Source: Pacificitalea manganoxidans
GTDB taxonomy: Bacteria; Pseudomonadota; Alphaproteobacteria; Rhodobacterales; Rhodobacteraceae
DNA: 64,000 nt
Reading direction: 5' to 3'
NCBI RefSeq assembly: GCF_002504165.1
Contig: NZ_CP021404.1
Coordinates: 1,240,001 to 1,304,000 of the forward strand
A program made the position numbers and the translations under genes. The notes under the pieces are model-generated. The model saw nothing but the letters and a program-made list of their open reading frames with translations, was not told the DNA's origin and searched no databases. Shown here piece by piece: positions 27,657 through 35,851 of the stretch; position 1 is the stretch's first letter; every line of letters begins with the position of its first letter.

Positions 27657-28391
27657 ATGGCCGAACCATTCTCTCTGCCTGCGCATACCTCGGTTGTCGT
27701 GATCGGCGGCACCGGCGGCATCGGCAGCGCCATCGCGCGGCAATTCCTTGATCTGGGGGCGCAGGTGACGATCACCGGCGCCAGCGACCGCGACATCGCC
27801 GCCTGCGGGCTGGCCGACACGCCGGGCGTCACCTGTGCCGTGCTGGACGTGACCGATGACGCGGCGATGGTCGCCTTTGCCGACGGGATCGCGCGTGTCG
27901 ATGTGCTGGTCAATTGCGCGGGCATCCTGCGCCGTGACGCCGAATATGACATCAAGACATTCCGGCAGGTGATCGACGTGAACCTGACGGGCACGTTTTC
28001 CGCCTGCATCGCCTTCCGCCCGCGGCTGGCCGAAACGCAGGGCGCGATTATCAACATCGCCTCGATGAACGCCGAACGCGCGCTGCCGCGCCTGCCGGGC
28101 TACTGCGCCAGCAAGGCGGGCGTGGTGATGGTGACCCGCGCGCTGTCCCATGCCTGGGCACCGGACGGCATTCGCGTGAACGCGGTCGCTCCCGGCTTTA
28201 TCGAAACCGAGTTGAACGCCGAAGGCCGCGCCGACCGGGCCCATTACGACCGTATCGCGGACCGCACCGCACTCAAGCGCTGGGGCCTGCCCGAAGATGT
28301 GGCCGGGGCCGTCGTCTTTCTCGCCATGCCTGCCGCCCGCTATGTGACCGGATCGGTCTACGCGGTCGATGGCGGCTTTCTCGCCAGCTGA
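27657..28391 (+). CDS. Short-chain dehydrogenase/reductase in the sulfosugar operon
   Basis: A 244-residue SDR with VVIGGTGGIGSAIARQFLDLG (TGxxxGxG-type cofactor site), NCAGILRRD, catalytic Ser (NIASMNAERAL), Tyr/Lys (YCASKAGV) and PEDVAGAVVFLAMPAARYVTGSVYAVDGG at the end. In the operon it lies between the binding protein and the permeases, so it acts on the imported compound. Possible jobs are oxidation of a sulfosugar (as the SDR of sulfo-Entner-Doudoroff pathways does), reduction of an aldose, or half of an oxidation/reduction pair with the zinc alcohol dehydrogenase downstream. Confidence 0.85.
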   Translation: MAEPFSLPAHTSVVVIGGTGGIGSAIARQFLDLGAQVTITGASDRDIAACGLADTPGVTCAVLDVTDDAAMVAFADGIARVDVLVNCAGILRRDAEYDIKTFRQVIDVNLTGTFSACIAFRPRLAETQGAIINIASMNAERALPRLPGYCASKAGVVMVTRALSHAWAPDGIRVNAVAPGFIETELNAEGRADRAHYDRIADRTALKRWGLPEDVAGAVVFLAMPAARYVTGSVYAVDGGFLAS

Positions 28392-28402
28392 CGGAGGCCT
28401 CG

Positions 28403-29269
28403 ATGCGCGCCCAATCCCAGAAACATCAGCTGACCGCACTGGCCGCGCCTTCGGTCATCTTCTGCATCGGCATGATCGCGTTTCCGATCATCTACACCGT
28501 GTGGATCAGCTTTCAGTCGACCACTGCCACCGGGGGCATGCGTTTCGCCGGCACCGGCAATTACAGCCGCATGGTGCAGGACGGGCAGTTCTGGAATGGG
28601 ATCTGGGTGACCTTCTACCTGTATTTCCTGTCTCTGGCGATGCAACTTTTCTTTGGAACTTGGCTCGCGCTGTTGCTGTTCAACGCCAAACGCCTGCCGG
28701 GCATCGTGCGGTCGCTGTTCATCTCACCCTTCATGATGCCGCCGGTGGTGGCGGGGATGATGTGGATCGTGATCCTCGACCCGTCGCTAGGTGTTGCCAA
28801 CTATGTGCTGACCTCGCTGGGGTTGCCGCCCTCGACATGGCTGGCCTCGCCCGCGCTGGTCGTGCCCACGCTGGCGCTGATCGATACATGGCAGTGGACG
28901 CCCTATGTCGCGCTGATCGTGCTGGGCGGGTTGCAGTCGCTGCCGCCCAATGTCTACGAGGCCGCCGAAATCGACGGTGCCCCCCGCTGGAAGAAGCTGA
29001 CCCGCATTACGTTGCCGCTGCTGCTGCCGACGCTGGTCACCGCGATGGTGCTGCGCAGCGTCGATCTGCTGCGGTTCTTCGATCTGATCTACATCACCAC
29101 CCAAGGCGGGCCCGCCGACGCGTCGCTAACGCTCAATATCTACGGCTTCCGCACGGGGTTCGAATTCTTTCAGCTGGGCTATTCCGGCGCGCTGATGATC
29201 ACCCTGTCCACCATCGTTCTCGGCGCGGTCATCGTGCTCAACAAGCTGCGCCACAAGGTGGCGTGGTGA
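28403..29269 (+). CDS. ABC sugar transporter permease (MalF/UgpA type)
   Basis: A 288-residue permease with six predicted helices and the coupling motif YEAAEIDGAPRWKKLTRITLPLLLP near residue 190. Its N-terminus runs QKHQLTALAAPSVIFCIGMIAFPIIYT. It starts 11 bases after the SDR gene and pairs with the next permease. Confidence 0.9.
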   Translation: MRAQSQKHQLTALAAPSVIFCIGMIAFPIIYTVWISFQSTTATGGMRFAGTGNYSRMVQDGQFWNGIWVTFYLYFLSLAMQLFFGTWLALLLFNAKRLPGIVRSLFISPFMMPPVVAGMMWIVILDPSLGVANYVLTSLGLPPSTWLASPALVVPTLALIDTWQWTPYVALIVLGGLQSLPPNVYEAAEIDGAPRWKKLTRITLPLLLPTLVTAMVLRSVDLLRFFDLIYITTQGGPADASLTLNIYGFRTGFEFFQLGYSGALMITLSTIVLGAVIVLNKLRHKVAW

Positions 29270-29297
29270 GCCCCGCCGCGCAGATCGGAGACCAGAC

Positions 29298-30131
29298 ATG
29301 AGCACAATTTCGAACCCGATGTCGGACCGTGGCGCACGGATCGCCAATTCGATCATGCTGACCATCGCCGGGATCATCGTCATCACGCCGACCTTCTGGA
29401 TGGTGCTGTCGTCGTTCAAGCAATCCTTCGAGGTCACGGCCTATCCGCCGACGCTTCTGTTCACGCCGACGCTGGACAACTACGCCACCCTGTCGGAGCG
29501 CACGCCATTCATGAGCTACGCGCTCAACAGCATGATCGTCACTCTAGGCTCCACGTTTCTGGGGCTGCTATTCGGCGCGCCTGCCGCCTTCGTTGCGTCA
29601 TGGACCCGCGTGACATGGCCTGCCATCGTCACGCTTGTGGCGCGGATGGCACCGGGCACGCTGTTTTTGCTGCCGTGGTATCTGATGTTCCGGCAGTTCG
29701 ACATGATCGGCTCCTACTGGTCGCTGATCCTGACCCACGGCGTGATTACCATGCCCATCGTGATCTGGGTGTTGCTGCCGTTCTTCGACAACATCCCCCG
29801 TTCGATCTACGAGGCCGCGCAGGTCGATGGCTGCTCGCCGGCCTATGTATTCTGGAAAATCGCGCTGCCGCTGGTCAGTTCCGGTCTTGTCGTCTCGACC
29901 ATCCTCGCCTTCGTGTTTTCGTGGAATTACTTCCTGTTTTCGCTGGTGCTGTCGAATTCCGACACCAAGACGCTGATCGCGGCCTCGTTCAATTTCATCG
30001 GCGAAGGGTCGACCAACTGGGGCGGGCTGATGGCCGCCGCCACACTGATCGCGCTGCCGCCGCTCGTCCTTGCAACCCTTGTCCAGCGCTGGCTGATTTC
30101 CGGCCTCACGCTGGGCGCCGTGAAAGGTTGA
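29298..30131 (+). CDS. ABC sugar transporter permease (MalG/UgpE type)
   Basis: A 277-residue permease with ITPTFWMVLSSFKQSFEV after the first helix and the coupling loop YEAAQVDGCSPAYVFWKIALPLV at about residues 172-194, typical of the MalG branch. It starts 28 bases after the first permease and is followed after 5 bases by the alcohol dehydrogenase. Confidence 0.9.
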   Translation: MSTISNPMSDRGARIANSIMLTIAGIIVITPTFWMVLSSFKQSFEVTAYPPTLLFTPTLDNYATLSERTPFMSYALNSMIVTLGSTFLGLLFGAPAAFVASWTRVTWPAIVTLVARMAPGTLFLLPWYLMFRQFDMIGSYWSLILTHGVITMPIVIWVLLPFFDNIPRSIYEAAQVDGCSPAYVFWKIALPLVSSGLVVSTILAFVFSWNYFLFSLVLSNSDTKTLIAASFNFIGEGSTNWGGLMAAATLIALPPLVLATLVQRWLISGLTLGAVKG

Positions 30132-30136
30132 TCGCC

Positions 30137-31141
30137 ATGCCCACCGCATCCCCAACCATGCGCTACGCCGATTTTCAGGGGGGCGAAGCCATCGTCGTGT
30201 CGGACATGCCGCGCCCCGAACCCGCCCCCGGCGAGGCGATCCTGCGCGTCAGCCGCACCGCGCTCTGCGGCTCCGATTTCAAGCTGTGGCACAAAGGTGC
30301 GGCCCATGTCGCGGGCCATGAGATTTGCGGTCACGTCGCGCAGCCGGGCCACCCCCGCGACGGGCAGCATTGCGCGGTCTACATCCCCGAACATTGCGGC
30401 ACCTGCGCAACCTGCCGGGCGGGCCACACCCAGATGTGCACCGAGGTCTCGTCGCTCATCGGGTGGAACCGCGATGGGGGCTACGCCGAATATCTGCGCG
30501 TGCCCGACAATTGCCTGATGCCGGTGCCCGATGACATCCCGCTGGATCTGGCGCCGCTGCTGCTGGACACGATCGGCACCTCGGCCCATGCGGTGCGCGA
30601 GGGGCGGCGCGTTCTGGCCACCCAGACGCCGCGCGTGCTGGTCACGGGTGCGGGGCCGGTGGGGCTTGGCGTTTTGCTGGCACTGCGGGCGATGGGGCAG
30701 GCGGAGGTGCATGTCTCCGATCCCAATCCCGACCGGCTTGCTCTGGCGGAGGAGTTCGGCGGCATCGCCGTGCCCGTGGGCAGCCGCGCGCAACGCTTTG
30801 ACCTGATCCTCGAATGCTCCGGCGCCCATGCCGCGCGCGATCTGGCCATCGAGTTGATCCTGCCCAAGGGCGTGATCGTGCTGGTCGGCGAAAACGCCGC
30901 GCCGTGGATGATCCAGGAGGGACCGGTGTTCCGCCGCAAGGATTTCGTCATGCTGCGGACCTTCTATTTCCCCAAGGGCGATTTCGCCCCCAATGTCGCG
31001 CTGCTGCGGGCCCATCGTGAGGCCTATGCGCGGCTGGTGGATGACCGCTTCGGGCTCGACGCGCTGCCCGAGAAATTCGCCGAATTCGCACAAGGCGGGC
31101 TCATCAAACCCGTGCTGGCCTTCACCGAGGAGGATCGTTGA
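30137..31141 (+). CDS. Zinc-dependent medium-chain alcohol/polyol dehydrogenase
   Basis: A 334-residue MDR enzyme. Catalytic zinc ligands are in ALCGSDFKLWHKG and VAGHEICGHV; the structural zinc cysteines are in CGTCATCRAGHTQMC; the NAD(P) motif is VTGAGPVGLGVLL. This is the sorbitol/threonine dehydrogenase branch. The ATG at 30137 has GAAAGG upstream; the longer frame starting inside the permease is not real. With the SDR it forms two oxidoreductases in one sugar operon, as expected if a sugar or C3 sulfonate is interconverted through an alcohol/ketone pair. Its stop overlaps the ATPase start (TGATG). Confidence 0.87.
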   Translation: MPTASPTMRYADFQGGEAIVVSDMPRPEPAPGEAILRVSRTALCGSDFKLWHKGAAHVAGHEICGHVAQPGHPRDGQHCAVYIPEHCGTCATCRAGHTQMCTEVSSLIGWNRDGGYAEYLRVPDNCLMPVPDDIPLDLAPLLLDTIGTSAHAVREGRRVLATQTPRVLVTGAGPVGLGVLLALRAMGQAEVHVSDPNPDRLALAEEFGGIAVPVGSRAQRFDLILECSGAHAARDLAIELILPKGVIVLVGENAAPWMIQEGPVFRRKDFVMLRTFYFPKGDFAPNVALLRAHREAYARLVDDRFGLDALPEKFAEFAQGGLIKPVLAFTEEDR

Positions 31142-32226
31142 TGGCTTCCATCACCATGAAGAACCTGGTCAAGCGCTACGGCGCGGCGACCGTTATTCCC
31201 GAACTATCGCTGGAAATTCGTGACACCGAATTCGTGGTGCTGGTCGGGCCATCGGGCTGCGGCAAATCCACCTTGCTGCGGGTGCTGGCCGGGCTGGAGC
31301 CGATCAGCGGTGGCGAGCTTTATATCGGCGATGATCTCGTCAATGACGTGCCGCCGTCCCGCCGGGACATTGCGATGGTGTTTCAGGATTACGCGCTCTA
31401 CCCCCACATGACCGTGCGCCAGAACATGGGGTTCGCGCTGGAGATGCGCGGAATGCCCAAGGCCGAGATTGCGGAGCGGGTCGATACCGCCGCGCGGCTT
31501 CTCGATATCGGCAAACTGCTCGATCGTCGCCCCAAAGCCCTGTCGGGCGGCCAACGCCAGCGGGTCGCGATGGGCCGGGCCATCGTTCGCAATCCGCGCG
31601 TGTTCCTGTTCGATGAGCCGCTCTCGAACCTCGACGCCAAACTGCGCGCGCAGGTCCGCGCCGAAATCAAAGCCCTGTCGGAGAAGCTCAAGACCACGAT
31701 GGTGTTCGTCACCCACGATCAGGTCGAAGCCATGACGATGGCCGACCGTATCGTGGTGCTGAAGGATGGCGAAATCCAGCAGGTCGGCACCCCGGAGGAG
31801 GTCTATAACCGCCCCGTCAATCAATTCGTGGCCGGGTTCATCGGCTCGCCCGCGATGAATTTCAACACCGTCACCCACCGCGCCGGACGGCTGCACCTGA
31901 CGGATGGCAGTTCGCAGCCGCTGCCGTCCGGCGTCACCTTGCCCGAAAATGCGCAGGTCGTTCTGGGCGTCCGGCCCGAACATTTCATCGTCAGCGACAC
32001 CGATCCGGACGCACTGAGCGTCGAGGTCACGCTGACCGAGCCGCTCGGCTCCGAAACGCTGGTGCATTTCAACCTCGCGGGGGAACGCGTCATTGCCACC
32101 GTGCCGCCCGATCACCGGGTTGATGCCCATGGCCGGCTCTCTGTCCGCATCGCGATGGACAAGGCCCACCTGTTTGATCCCGAAACCGGCGCTGCGCTGC
32201 GTGAGCGCCAGAAAGACCTCGTATGA
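31141..32226 (+). CDS. ABC sugar transporter ATP-binding protein (UgpC/MalK type)
   Basis: A 361-residue ATPase with Walker A GPSGCGKST at residues 36-44, Q-loop FQDYALYPHM, signature LSGGQRQR, Walker B VFLFDEPLSNLDAKL, switch FVTHDQVEAMTMA, and the C-terminal OB-fold regulatory domain containing GVRPEH. It energises the two permeases upstream. ATG at 31141 is chosen over the TTG at 31138 because it matches the family N-terminus. Confidence 0.93.
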   Translation: MASITMKNLVKRYGAATVIPELSLEIRDTEFVVLVGPSGCGKSTLLRVLAGLEPISGGELYIGDDLVNDVPPSRRDIAMVFQDYALYPHMTVRQNMGFALEMRGMPKAEIAERVDTAARLLDIGKLLDRRPKALSGGQRQRVAMGRAIVRNPRVFLFDEPLSNLDAKLRAQVRAEIKALSEKLKTTMVFVTHDQVEAMTMADRIVVLKDGEIQQVGTPEEVYNRPVNQFVAGFIGSPAMNFNTVTHRAGRLHLTDGSSQPLPSGVTLPENAQVVLGVRPEHFIVSDTDPDALSVEVTLTEPLGSETLVHFNLAGERVIATVPPDHRVDAHGRLSVRIAMDKAHLFDPETGAALRERQKDLV

Positions 32227-33686
32227 CCGATCTGCCCCTTTCCGATCCTTCGCTCTTTACCGATGCCTGCCGCGTGGCGGGGCGTTGGCTGCGGGTTGAG
32301 GATGCAGCCGCCGGTATCGCCGTGACCAACCCCGCCGATGGCAGCACCGTTGCCACCGTGCCCTCGCTGCCCGTCGAGACCCTGCGCGAGGCAATCGCCG
32401 CCGCCCGCGATGCGATGCCCGCATGGGCCGCGCGCCCGGCCAAGGAGCGTGCCGCCATCCTGCGCCGCTGGCATGACCTGATCGTCGCGAATGCCGATGA
32501 CCTTGCCCAGATCCTGACCGCAGAGCAGGGCAAGCCGCTGGCGGAAGCGCGCGGTGAGATCATCGCCAACGCCGCCTATCTGGAATGGTTCGCGGAGGAG
32601 GCCAAGCGCGTCTATGGCGATGTGATCCCCACCCCCGCTGCGGATCGCCGGGTGCTGGTCCTGAAACAGCCCATCGGCGTCTGCGCCGCGATCACCCCGT
32701 GGAACTTTCCCAATGGCATGATCACGCGCAAGGCCGGTCCGGCGCTGGCGGCAGGCTGTCCGATCATTGTCAAACCCGCCTCGCAAACGCCGCTTTCGGC
32801 GCTGTCGCTGGCGGTGCTGGCCGAACGCGCGGGCGTGCCTGACGGGATTTTTCAGGTCGTCACCGGCAAGGCATCGCAGATCGGCACCGAATTCTGCACC
32901 AATCCCGATATCGCCAAGATCAGCTTTACCGGCTCGACCGAAGTGGGGCGCTGGCTGATCCGCGAAAGCGCGGATGATATCAAACGGCTCTCGCTGGAAC
33001 TGGGCGGCAACGCACCGTTTCTGGTGTTCGACGATGCCGATCTGGACGCCGCCGTCGAGGGCGCGATGATCGCCAAATTCCGCAATTCCGGCCAGACCTG
33101 CGTCTGCGCCAACCGTATCTATGTCCATGACAGCATCGCCGATGCATTCGCGGAAAAACTGGGGGCCGCTGCCGCCAAATTGCAGGTCGGGCCGGGGACC
33201 GAGCCGGGAACCGAGCAGGGACCGCTCATCGACATGGCTGCCGTGGATAAGATGGAAGCCCATCTGCGCGACGCGCTCGACCACGGCGCGGAACTGGTCA
33301 GCGGCGGCGCGCGTCACGCGCTGGGCGGCAGCTATTTCCAACCCACCGTCCTGAAGGGCGTGACGCAGGACATGCTGCTGGCGCATGAGGAAACATTCGC
33401 GCCCCTCGCCCCCGTCATCGCGTTCCAGACCGAGGCCGAGGCGCTGACGATGGCCAATGACACCGAATTTGGCCTCGCCGCCTATTTCTACACCCGTGAC
33501 CTCGCCCGGACCTTCCGGGTGGGGGAGGCGCTGGAGGCCGGGATCGTCGGCGTCAACACCGGGCTCATCGCCAACGAGGCCGCGCCTTTCGGTGGGTTCA
33601 AACAATCGGGGCTGGGCCGCGAAGGGTCGAAATACGGCATCGAGGAATATCTGGAGATCAAATATCTCTGCGTGGCGGGCCTGTGA
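32223..33686 (+). CDS. NAD(P)-dependent aldehyde dehydrogenase, succinate-semialdehyde type; candidate sulfolactaldehyde dehydrogenase
   Basis: A 487-residue aldehyde dehydrogenase of the GabD branch: ITPWNFPNGMITRKAGPALA, SFTGSTEVGR, LELGGNAPFLVFDDADLD (catalytic Glu region) and FRNSGQTCVCANR (catalytic Cys). GabD-like enzymes are the known 3-sulfolactaldehyde dehydrogenases of sulfo-Entner-Doudoroff organisms. Overlapping by ATGA with the ATPase and followed by the kinase and aldolase genes, it is well placed to oxidise the aldehyde released by the aldolase. If the substrate were an ordinary sugar, glyceraldehyde or lactaldehyde would be the alternatives. Confidence 0.88.
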   Translation: MTDLPLSDPSLFTDACRVAGRWLRVEDAAAGIAVTNPADGSTVATVPSLPVETLREAIAAARDAMPAWAARPAKERAAILRRWHDLIVANADDLAQILTAEQGKPLAEARGEIIANAAYLEWFAEEAKRVYGDVIPTPAADRRVLVLKQPIGVCAAITPWNFPNGMITRKAGPALAAGCPIIVKPASQTPLSALSLAVLAERAGVPDGIFQVVTGKASQIGTEFCTNPDIAKISFTGSTEVGRWLIRESADDIKRLSLELGGNAPFLVFDDADLDAAVEGAMIAKFRNSGQTCVCANRIYVHDSIADAFAEKLGAAAAKLQVGPGTEPGTEQGPLIDMAAVDKMEAHLRDALDHGAELVSGGARHALGGSYFQPTVLKGVTQDMLLAHEETFAPLAPVIAFQTEAEALTMANDTEFGLAAYFYTRDLARTFRVGEALEAGIVGVNTGLIANEAAPFGGFKQSGLGREGSKYGIEEYLEIKYLCVAGL

Positions 33687-34606
33687 CGGGCGCTGCTTCA
33701 TATCCTGTAGACGCGCAGCCGCGTGTCGCCTGCGTGGGCATGACCGCGCTCGATCACATTTGGCAGACCGAAACCCTGCCGGATGCAGCGGGGAAATTCC
33801 GCGCCGATGGCTTTGCCTCGGTCGGTGGGGGCATGGCCGCCACCGCCGCTGTCGCCGTGGCGCGGCTGGGCGGACGGGCTCTGTTTCTGGGCCGCGCCGG
33901 GGCGGATGAGGCCGGACGCATGATGCAGCGCGAGCTTGCGGACGAAGGCGTCGATGTCACGCAGATGCGGCTGATCGAGGGCGCGCAGTCGTCGATTTCC
34001 GGTGTCATCGTTGACGGTCAGGGCGAGCGCATGATCGTCAATTTTCGCGGGGCCGACCTGCCGGACGATCCCGGCTGGATACCTGCCGATCAGATCGCGG
34101 CACAGGATGCGGTTCTGGCCGATCCGCGCTGGCCCTATGGGGCAGAGCAGGCGTTTCGGCTGGCGCGGGCGGCGGGCGTGCCCACCGTTCTCGATGCCGA
34201 AGTGTCGGAGCCCGAGGTCTTCGACCGGCTGCTGCCGCTGACCGATCACGCGATCTTTTCCGAGCCGTCACTGGCCCGCTACGCCGGCACCGACCGCCCG
34301 CTGGAGCGGATCGCCGCGCAGGGCTGCCGCGTCGCCGCCGTGACCCGTGGCGGCGCAGGTGTCGATTGGCTGGCGGAGGGCCGTGCCGGGCACCATCCCG
34401 CGCTACCCGTCGCCGTGCGCGACACCAATGGCGCAGGCGACGTGTTCCACGGGGCCTATGCGCTGGCGCTCGGCGCCGGGCTGGCCGTGACCGACGCGAT
34501 GGCCTTTGCCGCGGCGGCGGCCGCCTTGAAATGCACCAAACCCGGCGGGCGCGGGGGCATCCCCGGACTCGCAGAAACTCTGACGCTATGGAGACAACAC
34601 CCATGA
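33683..34606 (+). CDS. PfkB-family kinase, probable 6-deoxy-6-sulfofructose kinase (YihV-like)
   Basis: A 307-residue PfkB kinase. It has the two family signatures (VGGGMAATAAVAVARLG near residue 47; DTNGAGDVFHG with catalytic D253). Recalled from memory, E. coli YihV shares long stretches with it: RVACVG at 14-19, LADPRW at 145-150, DHAIFSEP at 188-195 and ALKCTKPGGRGGIP near the C-terminus. K38, N120 and R149 fall at a constant offset of 11 from the YihV Lys27, Asn109 and Arg138 that I recall as the sulfonate pocket. The reaction would be ATP plus sulfofructose to sulfofructose-1-phosphate. It overlaps the aldehyde dehydrogenase and aldolase genes by 4 bases each (GTGA, ATGA). Confidence 0.8.
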   Translation: MTGAASYPVDAQPRVACVGMTALDHIWQTETLPDAAGKFRADGFASVGGGMAATAAVAVARLGGRALFLGRAGADEAGRMMQRELADEGVDVTQMRLIEGAQSSISGVIVDGQGERMIVNFRGADLPDDPGWIPADQIAAQDAVLADPRWPYGAEQAFRLARAAGVPTVLDAEVSEPEVFDRLLPLTDHAIFSEPSLARYAGTDRPLERIAAQGCRVAAVTRGGAGVDWLAEGRAGHHPALPVAVRDTNGAGDVFHGAYALALGAGLAVTDAMAFAAAAAALKCTKPGGRGGIPGLAETLTLWRQHP

Positions 34607-35640
34607 CCACTTTCGGAAAACAGCGCGGCCTGACCCGTCTGGCCAATGCCGACGGCTATTTCACGATGGTCGCCCTCGATCAGCGTCCGCCGCTGTTCAA
34701 CGCCATCGCCCAGGCTCGTGGTGTCAGCGTGGACGAGGTCAGCTTCGACGAAATGCTGACCGCCAAGCGGCTGCTGGTGGAGGCACTGGCCGATGAAGCA
34801 AGCTCGATGCTGCTTGATCCCAATTACGCCATTCCCGCCGCCATCGACATCCTGCCGTCCAGCACGGGCATGATCGTCACGCTGGAGGAACACCGCTTCG
34901 AGGACGGGGCCGAGGGCCGCAAAAGCCGCTCCATCGACAATTGGAGCGTGGACAAGATCCGCCGTATCGGCGGTGACGCGGTAAAGGTGCTGGCATGGTA
35001 TCGCCCGGATGCCAGTCCGGAGGTTCTGGCCCATCAGCGCGCCTATGTGCGCGCAGTCGGCGCCGAATGTCGCCGCCATGACCTCCCTTATGTGCTGGAA
35101 TTGCTGGTCTATCCGTTTCCTGACAGCGATGCGCACACCACCGATTATGTCGAGTCGGGGGATAAGCGCGCGGATATGGTGATCGAAAGCGTCCGTGAAT
35201 TCGCCAAGCCGGAATACGGTGTCGATCTGTTCAAGCTGGAAACCCCGCTGCCTGCCGCCTCGCTGCCCCCCCTCGACGGGAGCGCCGCGCATCAGGAGGC
35301 CGCCCGCGCGTTCGAGGAGGTCGGCGCGATCTGTGCCGCCGCCGGGGCACCGTGGGTCATGCTGTCGGGCGGTGCCGCGCCGGAGCAGTTCGAGCGGGTG
35401 CTGCAATATTCCTATGCCGCGGGGGCGCAGGGCTTCTTGGCTGGGCGCACGATCTGGCTTGATTCGGTGGTGTCCCATTTCCCCGATACCGACGCGGTGC
35501 TGGGCGCGCTTCAGGCCGACGGGTTGCAGCGACTGCGCCGCCTGAGCGCCCTGACGGCAGCCGAGGCGAAACCATGGCAGCCCACCTTTGACATCTCCCA
35601 GATCGACCGCGAAGGCGCGTTTTCCGCCGCTTACGCCTGA
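34603..35640 (+). CDS. Class I ketose-phosphate aldolase, LacD/YihT type; candidate sulfofructose-1-phosphate aldolase
   Basis: A 345-residue TIM-barrel class I aldolase. MVALDQRPPLFNAI opens the barrel, K211 in VDLFKLETPL is the Schiff-base lysine, PWVMLSGGAAPEQF and AGAQGFLAGRTIW form the phosphate-binding end. The middle (KVLAWYRPDASPE, ECRRHDLPYVLELLVY) looks like tagatose-bisphosphate aldolase LacD, while GFLAGRTIW looks like YihT. Beside a YihV-like kinase, the expected reaction is sulfofructose-1-phosphate to DHAP and 3-sulfolactaldehyde. It is the last gene of the operon; a strong terminator follows 17 bases after the stop. Confidence 0.78.
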   Translation: MTTFGKQRGLTRLANADGYFTMVALDQRPPLFNAIAQARGVSVDEVSFDEMLTAKRLLVEALADEASSMLLDPNYAIPAAIDILPSSTGMIVTLEEHRFEDGAEGRKSRSIDNWSVDKIRRIGGDAVKVLAWYRPDASPEVLAHQRAYVRAVGAECRRHDLPYVLELLVYPFPDSDAHTTDYVESGDKRADMVIESVREFAKPEYGVDLFKLETPLPAASLPPLDGSAAHQEAARAFEEVGAICAAAGAPWVMLSGGAAPEQFERVLQYSYAAGAQGFLAGRTIWLDSVVSHFPDTDAVLGALQADGLQRLRRLSALTAAEAKPWQPTFDISQIDREGAFSAAYA

Positions 35641-35657
35641 TCCTTCCACAGTTGACG

Positions 35658-35690
35658 AAAGGGGCGGCTTGCCAAGGCCGCCCCTTTTTT
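35658..35690 (+). terminator. Rho-independent terminator of the sulfosugar operon
   Basis: GGGGCGGC (35661-35668) pairs with GCCGCCCC (35677-35684), flanked by AAA on the left and a run of six T on the right. This is the clearest terminator of the window and ends the 26246-35640 operon. Confidence 0.92.
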
Positions 35691-35723
35691 CGTGCTCAGG
35701 TTCCGTATGGGTCAAGAGAGTGT

Positions 35724-35752
35724 TTGACACGCAAATCGTAGCGCTATTATCT
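35724..35752 (+). promoter_or_regulatory. Promoter of the first TTT operon with embedded TAGCGCTA palindrome
   Basis: A consensus -35 TTGACA at 35724-35729 is followed by TATTAT at 35745-35750 (15-base spacer) or TTATCT at 35747-35752 (17-base spacer). TAGCGCTA at 35739-35746, a LacI-like core palindrome, abuts the -10. The 10-mer TCGTAGCGCT (35736-35745) recurs in the minus-strand promoter at 51349-51377. Confidence 0.6.
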
Positions 35753-35851
35753 GGAGGCGTCCGCTGGGGGCCGATCCCGGTTCCGGGGGCGCTGCGGGAG
35801 GCAGCGGCGGCCCTGTTCGGACAACATGCGGAACACCTTGGGAGGAAAGAC

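Noticed and set aside
34603-35640. Plain tagatose-1,6-bisphosphate aldolase for a galactitol or tagatose pathway
   Set aside because: The operon has a single YihV-like kinase and no second phosphorylating step or PTS, and an aldehyde dehydrogenase follows the same operon logic as sulfolactaldehyde oxidation. It is kept as the main alternative, not the call.
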